The notes beneath the pieces are model-generated. The model saw nothing but the letters and a program-made list of their open reading frames with translations, searched no databases and was not told the origin of the DNA. DNA of 64,000 bases. It comes from Candidatus Obscuribacterales bacterium. Lineage in GTDB: Bacteria; Cyanobacteriota; Vampirovibrionia; Obscuribacterales; Obscuribacteraceae. Location: the NCBI GenBank assembly GCA_020054205.1, contig JAGVLS010000003.1:1-64000 (forward strand). Direction: 5' to 3'. Below, piece after piece: positions 18,218-25,998 of this stretch. The first letter of the stretch is position 1. Every line of letters starts with the position of its first letter. The position numbers and the translations under genes were made by a program.

Positions 18218-18817
18218 CTATTTAAACAATAGCGTGACTTCCTCTGCCGTTAAATGTCTAATTTGTCCAGGCTGAAGAAGATTCAAATCAAACACGTTAA
18301 GTTTACCAATTCCTGAGCGAACCAGGCGCAAAGTTGGATAGCCAATATGAGCAGTCATTTTTCTAACTTGCCTGTTTTTGCCCTCACTCAATAAAATTTC
18401 TAACCAACATGTTGGTATAGATAATCTTTTTCGAATTGGCGGATTTCTTTCTGGCAGTTTAGGCTCATTATCCAAAAGTTTGGCATAAGCAGGTTTTGTT
18501 TTCATATCACCAATAACCAATTCTTTAGCTAAAAGATCCAAATCTTTTTCTTGAGGAATATTTTCTACTTGCACTAAATAAATACGTTGATGTGAATGTT
18601 TTGGAAGAAGAAGAGCTTGATTTAAGCGATTATCATCACTTAAAATCAAAAGTCCCTCGCTGTCACTATCAAGTCTACCCACTGGATAAACAGATTTTGG
18701 AAAACCAAATTCAGCCAAAGTTTGTTTTTGAGAATTATATGCCTGTCCAAATTGACAAACTACATCATATGGTTTGTAAAAAGCGATGTATTTATATTTT
18801 TGCTCAGGACGAAACAT
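18218..18817 (-). CDS. RsuA/RluB/E/F-family pseudouridine synthase, RluE-like
   Basis: A 199-residue rRNA-modifying enzyme that isomerises a specific uridine in ribosomal RNA. It has KYIAFYKPYDVVCQF, the catalytic motif VGRLDSDSEGLLILSDD with Asp50, then IYLVQVE and LSEGKNRQVRKMTAHIG. No N-terminal S4 domain is present, and with this length that is the layout of RluE (23S rRNA U2457 in E. coli). The exact target here is inferred. The start ATG 18817 lies 21 bases downstream of the next minus-strand gene, so the two may be co-transcribed. Confidence 0.9.
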   Translation of the reverse strand: MFRPEQKYKYIAFYKPYDVVCQFGQAYNSQKQTLAEFGFPKSVYPVGRLDSDSEGLLILSDDNRLNQALLLPKHSHQRIYLVQVENIPQEKDLDLLAKELVIGDMKTKPAYAKLLDNEPKLPERNPPIRKRLSIPTCWLEILLSEGKNRQVRKMTAHIGYPTLRLVRSGIGKLNVFDLNLLQPGQIRHLTAEEVTLLFK

Positions 18818-18838
18818 ATTTATTTTTGCCTAAAAGTT

Positions 18839-19414
18839 CTAGGATACAAAAACTAAATTGCTATTTACACCGTGAGCATATGATACGGTAATTGTTGGTT
18901 GTCTTACAAAATCATTTATAGAACTCAGTACCAAGTCAACTCTAAGCTCAGCTGCTCTAGCTGGTACGCGTATAACAGGGATATTTCTTTTTGTATAACA
19001 ATTTTCAATGATAGGTGTGATTTTTCTTGTAAATTCCAAATTTTCATGACGAATGGAGTTTTGATCAAAAAATGGCAGTTCTTCAATTAAAAATGCCATT
19101 TCGTATTTATTATTATCAATTTCGTTGAATTCTTCTGGAATAGCAAGACCAGAATTTAAATAATAAGCTTCACCATCAAAAGCACCACGATCTAAAAATA
19201 CAATTTCTTCAATATGTGCGTATTCTTTTTCAATTTCAATCTGACGTCTTAAAACTTCTTTTTGGAATTTATCCAAATCTAACCAAGGGAGGTACACACC
19301 TTCTTTAATAACATCAGTAGCTTGTTCTTTAACTACTGTATAACCCCTTTCTTGCAAGAGGGTAATAATTGTTGTCTTACCAACTGACGGTCCGCCTGTA
19401 ATAACTACAAAAAT
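18839..19414 (-). CDS. P-loop ATPase/kinase-like protein (AAA_28 family), apparent ATT start
   Basis: The conventional start would be a TTG at 19357, but the same frame stays open upstream and encodes FVVITGGPSVGKTTIITLL, a perfect Walker A. In this frame a TAA lies at 19418-19420 and no ATG, GTG or TTG occurs between it and the P-loop. The codon ATT at 19412-19414 sits eight bases after GAGG, so an AUU start giving a 191-residue protein is the best reading. The rest shows EEIVFLDRGAFDGEAYYL (Walker B-like) and FTRKITPIIENCYTKRNIPVIRVPA, typical of small AAA_28 NTPases. A base error or frameshift is the alternative. Confidence 0.7.
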   Translation of the reverse strand: MFVVITGGPSVGKTTIITLLQERGYTVVKEQATDVIKEGVYLPWLDLDKFQKEVLRRQIEIEKEYAHIEEIVFLDRGAFDGEAYYLNSGLAIPEEFNEIDNNKYEMAFLIEELPFFDQNSIRHENLEFTRKITPIIENCYTKRNIPVIRVPARAAELRVDLVLSSINDFVRQPTITVSYAHGVNSNLVFVS

Positions 19415-19571
19415 GACTTATACCTCAAAGTTTAGTTATTCTCGGATTAAGCTCATTGAGCTCAAGATGAGACTATGCCAAGACCCCCATCCATAGACAA
19501 CATGTTATATGATGGTCTTGGAGTATTGCTACTTAAAAAAAATAAATAAATTGAGGAAAATACTAAGTAAT

Positions 19572-20576
19572 ATGCGCATATCCAAAAAAATAGCCTTATA
19601 TCTATTTATCTATTTATTTATAAGACCTCTGTCAGTTCAATCTGAAGAAATTGTCAGCCCCACCAACAGTCAAGCGACCAATTACAATCCTTTAGAGGGT
19701 CTTTTTACAGGACAGCCACAATACCCAACGCCGGGCGTGACAAAAATGAATCCTCATGTAATACCACCTAATACAAAAAATTTTTTAGAAGGACTATTTA
19801 CACCACAACCACAATATCCCACTCCTGGTGTAACAAAAATGAATCCTCATGCTCAGCATCCCGATGGTGAAAATCCATTAAAAGGGCTTTTTACAGGGCA
19901 GCCTCATTATGTAAGACCTAATGTAACTATTTTCAATCCAGAACCAACACCAAAAAATCCATTACCACCGGAATTAATGAATTTAAATAAAAAAGATTCC
20001 ACAGATGAATTACCCGATTTATTAAAAGACGAAAAAATATTATCTGAAAAAGCTAATACCGATAAAAAAGAAGAAGGAAATAAAGAAAAAAAAGGAGAAG
20101 AGAAAGATAGTAAAGGAAATAACAAAGAAAAAGCTAAAGAAGATGAAAAATCAAAAGACGATAAAACAATAAAAGGTGAGAAGGAGAAGGAAAATAAAGA
20201 AAAACACGAGAAAAAAGATAACAAAGAAAATCAAGAACTGAAACAATCTGAATCTAAAGAAGTAAAAGATATTAAATTAGATAAAAAACTAGAAGATAAA
20301 AATGGAAAAGCTGTAGTCACCCCATACCATCCACTACAAGAAGCAATTTTTGCTATGCATGCTGGCAAACATAATGAAAGCTTGAGAATATTATCTAAAG
20401 TATTAAGTCATGATCCTAAAAATGCCCAAGCGCATTACATTAAGGCAGCTACATTAGTTTTAATGAGGCGATATTCTGAAGCAAAAATTGAATATAAAGA
20501 AGTTTTGCATTTAACACCAGAAAATTCTGAACTTGCTAATTTAGCTCACAAAGGCCTAGAAAAATTGTTCAAATAA
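19572..20576 (+). CDS. Exported protein with three 31-residue repeats, Lys/Glu-rich linker and C-terminal TPR
   Basis: A signal peptide (MRISKKIALYLFIYLFIRPL) is followed by three tandem copies of a motif built on GLFTGQPQYPTPGVTKMNP at residues 39-62, 70-93 and 101-124. A linker of about 100 residues is almost entirely Lys, Glu and Asp. The C-terminus has two TPR-like helix pairs (MHAGKHNESLRILSKVL and LVLMRRYSEAKIEYKEVL). I do not recognise the repeat. The start at 19572 gives a clean signal peptide; an upstream in-frame ATG at 19509 adds 21 residues. It may be an assembly scaffold of the envelope. Confidence 0.7.
   Translation: MRISKKIALYLFIYLFIRPLSVQSEEIVSPTNSQATNYNPLEGLFTGQPQYPTPGVTKMNPHVIPPNTKNFLEGLFTPQPQYPTPGVTKMNPHAQHPDGENPLKGLFTGQPHYVRPNVTIFNPEPTPKNPLPPELMNLNKKDSTDELPDLLKDEKILSEKANTDKKEEGNKEKKGEEKDSKGNNKEKAKEDEKSKDDKTIKGEKEKENKEKHEKKDNKENQELKQSESKEVKDIKLDKKLEDKNGKAVVTPYHPLQEAIFAMHAGKHNESLRILSKVLSHDPKNAQAHYIKAATLVLMRRYSEAKIEYKEVLHLTPENSELANLAHKGLEKLFK
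19686..19943 (+). repeat. Three-copy coding repeat, 93-bp period
   Basis: Three in-frame copies encode a 24-residue motif with a 31-residue period. Copies 1 and 2 are nearly identical in protein (GLFTGQPQYPTPGVTKMNPH against GLFTPQPQYPTPGVTKMNPH). Copy 3 has diverged (QPHYVRPNVTIFNPE). Confidence 0.85.
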
Positions 20577-20711
20577 GTAAGATTAAAGAAGCAATTAATA
20601 GCCATTTACATTACTTAATACGATTCATTTTTAGATTATCAATAATGAGCTTGGAAAATTATTGAAATGGGCACAATTTTCTCAACAGCCATTTACTTAA
20701 AGGCATAATTA

Positions 20712-21476
20712 ATGACAGCGCTTATTTGGAATGTAGCAGCAATTACCGATCGCGGCAAAAGACGTACAGAAAACCAAGATCATTTTTATGTATCACCTGA
20801 TCAAAGAGTTTTTGTAGTAGCTGATGGGCTAGGCGGCGAGCTTGGTGGTGGAACAGCAAGCAAACTAACAGTGGAAGCGATAAATGATTTTTGGAAAGAG
20901 AATTTACCACCTGCAGAAAATAAACACGAAATTGAAAAATGGCTTAATCAAGCAATTTTTCAAGCAAATGAACGTGTACTTAACACCGCTCACGGTAATC
21001 CATCTTTAAGTGGCATGGGCACTACTATTGTTATTGCCGTTCAATCAAATAATGCTAACTTACATATTGCACATGTAGGTGATTCAAGAGCTTATAAAAT
21101 TAAAGAAGGAAAAGCAATTCCATTAACTCAAGATCATTCTCTTGTTATGGAATTACTATTGCAGGGTAAACTTAATGCAGATCAAGCTCGCAATAGCCAA
21201 ATGAAAAACTATATTACACGTTGCATTGGCAGAGCTAGCAAAATTGCCATAGATCAAACTCCAACAAAGCTTTCTGATAATGATTGGATAATACTTTGCT
21301 CTGACGGGCTATCATCAGTTATTTCGGATGAAGAAATCGGCAATGTGATTCAGCAATTTGAAAATCCAGAAGATGTCTGCCATGAATTAGTACAAAAAAC
21401 TCTTAGCGCTGGCGCTCCAGATAATGTAACCATTATAGCGGTGAAATATTCAATTAAACAAGAAGCACTAATATAA
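20712..21476 (+). CDS. PP2C-family serine/threonine protein phosphatase
   Basis: A 254-residue Mn/Mg-dependent phosphatase of the bacterial PrpC/Stp type. Motifs in order are RTENQDHFYV, VFVVADGLGGELGG, MGTTIVIA, HVGDSRAYKI, LTQDHSLVMELL, NYITRCIG, ILCSDGLSSVISDEEI and APDNVTIIAV. All metal-binding aspartates are in place, so it should be active. It is cytosolic, with no signal or membrane segment. No cognate Hanks-type kinase is in the window. Its end lies one base from the convergent secreted-protein gene. Confidence 0.94.
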   Translation: MTALIWNVAAITDRGKRRTENQDHFYVSPDQRVFVVADGLGGELGGGTASKLTVEAINDFWKENLPPAENKHEIEKWLNQAIFQANERVLNTAHGNPSLSGMGTTIVIAVQSNNANLHIAHVGDSRAYKIKEGKAIPLTQDHSLVMELLLQGKLNADQARNSQMKNYITRCIGRASKIAIDQTPTKLSDNDWIILCSDGLSSVISDEEIGNVIQQFENPEDVCHELVQKTLSAGAPDNVTIIAVKYSIKQEALI

Positions 21477-21477
21477 G

Positions 21478-22113
21478 TTATTGCTCTTTATCACCTCTAA
21501 CCAAATGATAAATCTTTTTACGATCATTATCTATCTTAGATACTTGATCATGAATATTATTAGCTAAACCAGCTATATCAGCATTACTATAAGGCGGCTG
21601 AACTGTAAGTCCTTGTAATGATGCAAAATTATCTTTTACTATTTTCAAACAATTTTGCATGGAATCTGCAAATGATTGACTATCATTTTTATTTTCATCA
21701 GGAATGACTAAGCTGTTTATTTCATCATTTAAAATTGGTATTAATTGAGACAATTGACTCATATGAAGATCAATATATTTTTTTCTAGGGGGCAAATACT
21801 GTTCCGGTCCAAATCCTTCAGCAGTTACAGGCATAATTGGAATCACTTCGCCACCAATAAAGTCGATTTCGCCCGCCATTTCAACTTGTTGTCTGCATTC
21901 AGCATACAAGTCAGTTGCAGCTCGTTTTAACCTATGAATAGATTCGCCCATTTGTTTTAAAGTAGTTTCACATCCCGAAACTTGTTGCTTTACGTTGGGA
22001 GCATTACTTGCTGGAGTCGAACTATCATTATCAGCAAAAGCGGAAGTAATGAAAATAAAATTTGCAAATACAAATAAAATCATGAATTTAAGTTTTAAAA
22101 ATTGCTTCGCCAT
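21478..22113 (-). CDS. Secreted helical protein of unknown function
   Basis: A 211-residue exported protein with a signal peptide (MILFVFANFIFITSAFA). The mature part is mostly alpha-helical with CETTLKQMGESIHRLKRAATDLYAECRQ and two further helical segments; three cysteines could form a disulfide. I recognise no family. ATG 22113 is well supported by GGGAG seven bases upstream. It lies downstream of the TrmH-like methyltransferase gene on the same strand, with a 63-base gap. Confidence 0.7.
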   Translation of the reverse strand: MAKQFLKLKFMILFVFANFIFITSAFADNDSSTPASNAPNVKQQVSGCETTLKQMGESIHRLKRAATDLYAECRQQVEMAGEIDFIGGEVIPIMPVTAEGFGPEQYLPPRKKYIDLHMSQLSQLIPILNDEINSLVIPDENKNDSQSFADSMQNCLKIVKDNFASLQGLTVQPPYSNADIAGLANNIHDQVSKIDNDRKKIYHLVRGDKEQ

Positions 22114-22176
22114 TATTAAACTCCCAGGCAGCTGATAGATTGTATTATCCCATGTTTTTAGGCAATAGAATTAATT

Positions 22177-22842
22177 TTATTCGATAAATTCAGATAGCAT
22201 ATAAGCAGCCACTCCAAAGGCAACAGCAACATTGAGCGATTCTTTTATACCTTTCATAGGTATATGACATATTAAATTACAAATGTTCCTAACCTCATGA
22301 GAAATTCCATTTACCTCATTGCCAACCACAAGACAAAGTGGTTTTTTAATAACACTTGATAATACTGCTTTAGATAACGAAATGCTGTTTTTATCATGCT
22401 CCAAACCAAGAACAAATACTCCTTGCTTCTTGAGTGTTTTTAAAACAGAAAAAGAATTGGGAAAATATTGCCAAGAAACACTATCTTCTGCCCCTAAACT
22501 GGTTTTTGCTAATTCTTTGCGAGGAGGATATGCTGTGATACCACATAAATATAATTGGCTAAAACCGGCACCGTCTGCTGTCCTAAACATAGAACCAACA
22601 TTCCACATACTTCTTATATCTTCTAATAATGCAGAGTATTGCCATGTACTTGCATCAATTATAATGTTTCGATTTGGTTCACTACTTAAATATTTTTGAT
22701 AGATCTTATCAATAAGCTCAACTGATTCAATAGACCGATATGACATTATTTGTTTGCATTTTGGACAAAAACCATTTTTTTCAATAATTATCTCAACATC
22801 AAAAATATGCATGCAATTATCATGAGGACAACGTATCTGCAT
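22177..22842 (-). CDS. TrmH/SpoU-family RNA 2'-O-methyltransferase with N-terminal zinc ribbon
   Basis: A predicted SAM-dependent ribose methyltransferase acting on tRNA or rRNA. Knot-fold motifs are clear: RSMWNVGSMFRTADGAG (motif 1, with the Asn and Arg), CLVVGNEVNGIS (motif 2) and IPMKGIKESLNVAVAFGVAAY (motif 3). An unusual N-terminal extension has CPHDNC (Cys5, Cys10) and CPKC (Cys27, Cys30), a likely zinc ribbon for RNA binding. The ATG at 22842 is chosen over a TTG two codons earlier. It is separated from the IPT-domain gene upstream by 11 bases, suggesting co-transcription. Confidence 0.9.
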   Translation of the reverse strand: MQIRCPHDNCMHIFDVEIIIEKNGFCPKCKQIMSYRSIESVELIDKIYQKYLSSEPNRNIIIDASTWQYSALLEDIRSMWNVGSMFRTADGAGFSQLYLCGITAYPPRKELAKTSLGAEDSVSWQYFPNSFSVLKTLKKQGVFVLGLEHDKNSISLSKAVLSSVIKKPLCLVVGNEVNGISHEVRNICNLICHIPMKGIKESLNVAVAFGVAAYMLSEFIE

Positions 22843-22853
22843 GAACAATTAGC

Positions 22854-23825
22854 CTAATCTTGCGGAAATTGCGGTATTTGCCCACAATAACGAGGACCAA
22901 TATCAATTGGTAATTGATTGATTGATGGAACATTATTAGATACAACAGAAATAGGAATATTTATTTCTTGTGGACCATAACTCCAATTTGGAACTATCAC
23001 CACAAGTGAGTTGGTATCGCCAGACACAATTTGCGCTTGCACATTGCCAAAATATACTTTGTTGTCGCTTATATTAGCGGCAAAATTTCTACCATGAACA
23101 GTCATTTGTGCACCAGGCGGCACCATCCAATAATCGAGTGACAATAGTTCAGGAGCTTTTGCATGATAAATAAAAACTGGCACAGAATTACTGGCAAGCC
23201 CATCGACCATTACAGTTAGTTTATTGGTTCCCATATCACAATTTTCTGGCACTTTTACAAGTAATGCATTATTGGAGGCTGACAATATTTGCCCTGGTTT
23301 TGAATTAAACATAACTACGTTGGCACCAGCATTAGAACTGAAATTTTCTCCTGCAATCGTCAAATTTTCTTGCAATTGCACTGAACGAGGATGAATAAAA
23401 TTTACCTTCACAGACTTACTTACAAGCCAAAAAGACAATGAAGAATTTGGCTTACCGCCAGCTTCAATAATAATTTGGCTTGTACCAGGTTGAATTTGTC
23501 CACTTACATCAATAGTTGCCTCTGATCTACCACTCAGACTTTTTTCCGTTGCCACTAAATAGCCAGCAATTGTAATGCGAAACCAGTTATATGCTGGATT
23601 TTTGCTAGACCCATTAACAACCACTAGGTTAAGCGGCAATTTCTCTTCCCCTGCCGCCAGTGTCATTGAATCTTGAAACCATTGATCTTTTAAGGAAGTG
23701 CATATATATGGCTTGGATGTAAATAAAGTCACCAAATTATTTGATTGTTGTGCCAAAACAATTTGGTGAGAGAAAAAGAATATAGCCATTGCTAAAAATC
23801 GAAAAATATTTTGTTTAAGCTTCAT
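22854..23825 (-). CDS. Exported IPT/TIG-domain protein
   Basis: A 323-residue extracytoplasmic protein. A signal peptide (MKLKQNIFRFLAMAIFFFS...VLAQQ) is followed by a beta-rich N-terminal domain and two IPT/TIG immunoglobulin-like domains. The first is LTIAGENFSSNAGANVVMFN...KLTVMVDGLASN; the second is MTVHGRNFAANISDNKVYFG...NIPISVVSNN. Such domains bind sugars or mediate protein contacts at the surface. The start at 23825 is chosen for the signal peptide. It is divergent from pqqA, so the 168-base gap probably holds both promoters. No functional link to PQQ can be shown. Confidence 0.8.
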   Translation of the reverse strand: MKLKQNIFRFLAMAIFFFSHQIVLAQQSNNLVTLFTSKPYICTSLKDQWFQDSMTLAAGEEKLPLNLVVVNGSSKNPAYNWFRITIAGYLVATEKSLSGRSEATIDVSGQIQPGTSQIIIEAGGKPNSSLSFWLVSKSVKVNFIHPRSVQLQENLTIAGENFSSNAGANVVMFNSKPGQILSASNNALLVKVPENCDMGTNKLTVMVDGLASNSVPVFIYHAKAPELLSLDYWMVPPGAQMTVHGRNFAANISDNKVYFGNVQAQIVSGDTNSLVVIVPNWSYGPQEINIPISVVSNNVPSINQLPIDIGPRYCGQIPQFPQD

Positions 23826-23948
23826 GATAATCGCACTACCTTTGCATCCTTCAAATATATATAGTTTGTACAGCAATATCTAATATAAGACAATCTTGAC
23901 AAAGCTATTACTTTTCAAACTCATGGCTTCAATAGCCAATTAGTGATG

Positions 23949-23967
23949 TACAATACTTTTGTATAAA
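23949..23967 (+). promoter_or_regulatory. Candidate pqq promoter/operator
   Basis: The dyad TACAA-tactt-TTGTA spans 23949-23963 and overlaps TATAAA at 23962-23967, about 30 bases before the pqqA start. A perfect TTGACA lies further up at 23896-23901, but without a matching -10. These are visual candidates only. Confidence 0.3.
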
Positions 23968-23993
23968 TAGCTATGCCTGGAGTCAGTATTGCC

Positions 23994-24065
23994 ATGTGGG
24001 AAAAACCTTCATACGAAATTATCAATGTATCCAGTGAAATTACAGCATACGTATACAAGAAGTAG
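23994..24065 (+). CDS. pqqA: PQQ precursor peptide PqqA, 23 residues
   Basis: This tiny gene encodes the ribosomal peptide from which pyrroloquinoline quinone is built. The peptide starts MWEKPSY and ends SSEITAYVYKK. Glu15 and Tyr19 form the required E-x3-Y pair that PqqE cross-links. The N-terminal MW.KP pattern and the length fit known PqqA peptides. ATG 23994 has GGAG 11 bases upstream; an in-frame ATG at 23973 would add seven residues but has no SD. The stop codon overlaps the ribosome-binding region of pqqB. Being the first gene directly before pqqBCDE makes the call strong. Confidence 0.9.
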   Translation: MWEKPSYEIINVSSEITAYVYKK

Positions 24066-24074
24066 GGTCTAATT

Positions 24075-24974
24075 TTGTTTGTAAAACTTTTGGGGACCAT
24101 CGCTGGCGGTGGTTATCCACAATGGAATTGTGCTTGCAAACGTTGCAAAAAAGCAAGAAGAACAGAACCAAATAAAATTCGATATCATGCTTGTCTAGCT
24201 ATTAGCGTTGATAAACATAATTGGCATTTATTAAATGCTCCGCCAGATATTGCTCAACAAATTGAGGCGCATAAAGAATTACATCCAAATTTTAGTCGAA
24301 ATTCTCCCATAAAAAGTATATTACTGACAGATGCAGAATTAGATCATACGATTGGGCTTTTAGTACTTAGAGAAAATAGTAAATTTCGTATTTTTGGCAC
24401 AAAATCTGTTTTAAAAGCCTTGTCTCACTCATTTCCAGTGCGGCAAATTTTAAGTTCTTATGCCAGGCTTGATTTTCATGAAGTTAATGTAGGACAGTCT
24501 TTTGAATTGGAGCCAAACAAACTTGAAGTTACTCCAATTAAAAGTGGCAATAAAAAACCACGTTATATAAACGACTCAAATACAAATAACAATGACTGGG
24601 TAATTGCTTATCATATCAAAGATTTGCAAAGCCAAAAATCTATTGTGTACGCTCCTGCCATAGAAATTTGGGATAAACAAATAAAATCACATCTAGCACA
24701 AACAGAATATGCTTTCATTGATGGAACATTTTGGAGTGATGACGAAATGCTAGACACATGCAATATTGCTAAAAATGCTAGTGCAATGGGACACGTCCCA
24801 CTTAATGGCATTGGTAACACTCTTCACCAAATAAAAGAAATGAATTTACCTAAAACAATATTGGTTCATATTAATAATACCAACCCTATACTAGATTCAT
24901 CGTCAATGGAATACAAAAATATCACCGACCAGGGAATTGAAATTGGCAGTGAAGGAATGGAAATTGAATTATAG
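24075..24974 (+). CDS. pqqB: PqqB, metallo-beta-lactamase-fold PQQ biosynthesis protein
   Basis: A 299-residue member of the metallo-beta-lactamase fold needed for PQQ formation; in the family it is reported to hydroxylate the tyrosine of the cross-linked intermediate. The N-terminus VKLLGTIAGGGYPQWNCACKRC is diagnostic. DAELDHTIGLLVLRE, a modified metal-site region, and MGHVPLNGIG near the C-terminus also match. It starts at TTG (24075) with AGTAGGG overlapping the pqqA stop. The pqqC gene follows after 30 bases. Confidence 0.95.
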   Translation: MFVKLLGTIAGGGYPQWNCACKRCKKARRTEPNKIRYHACLAISVDKHNWHLLNAPPDIAQQIEAHKELHPNFSRNSPIKSILLTDAELDHTIGLLVLRENSKFRIFGTKSVLKALSHSFPVRQILSSYARLDFHEVNVGQSFELEPNKLEVTPIKSGNKKPRYINDSNTNNNDWVIAYHIKDLQSQKSIVYAPAIEIWDKQIKSHLAQTEYAFIDGTFWSDDEMLDTCNIAKNASAMGHVPLNGIGNTLHQIKEMNLPKTILVHINNTNPILDSSSMEYKNITDQGIEIGSEGMEIEL

Positions 24975-25004
24975 AATTTAACTAATTCAAAAGGAGGCAA
25001 GAAA

Positions 25005-25739
25005 TTGAATTTAACATCTAATATTGCTTGGTCTTGGACTGAATTTTTAGAAGAGTTAAAAGAAATTGGTCAAAAGCAGTATCACGACAAACATCCATTT
25101 CACATACGTATGCATGAGGGAAAACTCAGCAAAAATGACTTGCAATTATGGATAAAAAATCGTTTTTATTATCAAAAGAATATTCCCATCAAAGATGCTT
25201 TTATACTAACAAAATTACCATCTAGTACTGAAAGAAGAATTTGGATCAAAAGAATTATCGCTCATGATGGTGAAATAAATAACTTGGATAATCAAGGAGG
25301 TATTGAAGCTTGGCTATATTTAGGCGAAGCAGCAGGACTTGAGCGTAATTATATGCTCGATGATAGTAAAATTATTCCTTCTGTACGTTTTGCAGTAGAT
25401 GCGTATATAAATTTTTGCCGATTGCAACCTTGGTATCTGACTGTTGCCTCTTCACTTACAGAATTATTTGCACCAGATTTAATAAGTAATCGAATGAGCG
25501 CAATTAGTAAACATTATCCTTTTATTGATGATAATGGATTAAAATATTTCAGAACCCGAGTCAATCAAGCGAATAATGAATCAATTGAAGCATTGTCTTT
25601 ACTCAAACCAATAGCCATTAATAAGGAAATACAACTGGCGATTATCGAAGCTTTGTCTTTCAAATGCAATGTTCTTTGGTCACTATTAGACGCAATAGAC
25701 CTAGAGTGTAATAAAAAACAAATATATGCAAACAACTAA
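25005..25739 (+). CDS. pqqC: Pyrroloquinoline-quinone synthase PqqC
   Basis: A 244-residue cofactor-free oxidase that carries out the final ring closure and eight-electron oxidation to PQQ. Helical-bundle signatures are HPFHIRMHEGKLSKNDLQLW, NRFYYQKNIPIKDA, RRIIAHDG-like KRIIAHDGE, GGIEAWLYLGEAAGL, SSLTELFAPDLISNRM and RTRVNQANNESIEAL. It starts at TTG (25005) preceded by an excellent AAGGAGG. The 3' end overlaps pqqD by 14 bases. It is a stand-alone protein, not the PqqCD fusion seen in some methylotrophs. Confidence 0.95.
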   Translation: MNLTSNIAWSWTEFLEELKEIGQKQYHDKHPFHIRMHEGKLSKNDLQLWIKNRFYYQKNIPIKDAFILTKLPSSTERRIWIKRIIAHDGEINNLDNQGGIEAWLYLGEAAGLERNYMLDDSKIIPSVRFAVDAYINFCRLQPWYLTVASSLTELFAPDLISNRMSAISKHYPFIDDNGLKYFRTRVNQANNESIEALSLLKPIAINKEIQLAIIEALSFKCNVLWSLLDAIDLECNKKQIYANN

Positions 25740-25998
25740 ATCTAATTCAAAACCGAATATTAATAAGTTAGCAAAACTAAAATATGATGAGACACGTAAT
25801 CTCAATTTTATATTATTGCCCGAAAAGATCGTTAAGCTAAATGGAACTGCTAACGCCATACTTAGTTTATGTGATGGTACAAAAACTATAAGTGAAATAA
25901 TTGAACTCCTTGAAAAAAAGTTTTCTGTTGATGCTATTGAAAAAGATGTTATGGATTTTATAAGCGACGCGAAAAACCATGGATGGATTACAATCTAA
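25726..25998 (+). CDS. pqqD: PqqA-binding chaperone PqqD
   Basis: A 90-residue RiPP recognition element that presents PqqA to PqqE. The central block RNLNFILLPEKIVKLNGTANAILSLCDG...SEIIELLEKKF matches the winged PqqD fold, where the strand after the N-terminal helix binds the leader. It overlaps pqqC by 14 bases and pqqE by 20, so all three are translationally coupled. The length is usual for a free-standing PqqD. Confidence 0.93.
   Translation: MQTTKSNSKPNINKLAKLKYDETRNLNFILLPEKIVKLNGTANAILSLCDGTKTISEIIELLEKKFSVDAIEKDVMDFISDAKNHGWITI

Noticed and set aside
22319-22699. 126-codon open frame antisense to the TrmH-like gene
   Set aside because: Overlaps fully with a clear methyltransferase and has no domain pattern.
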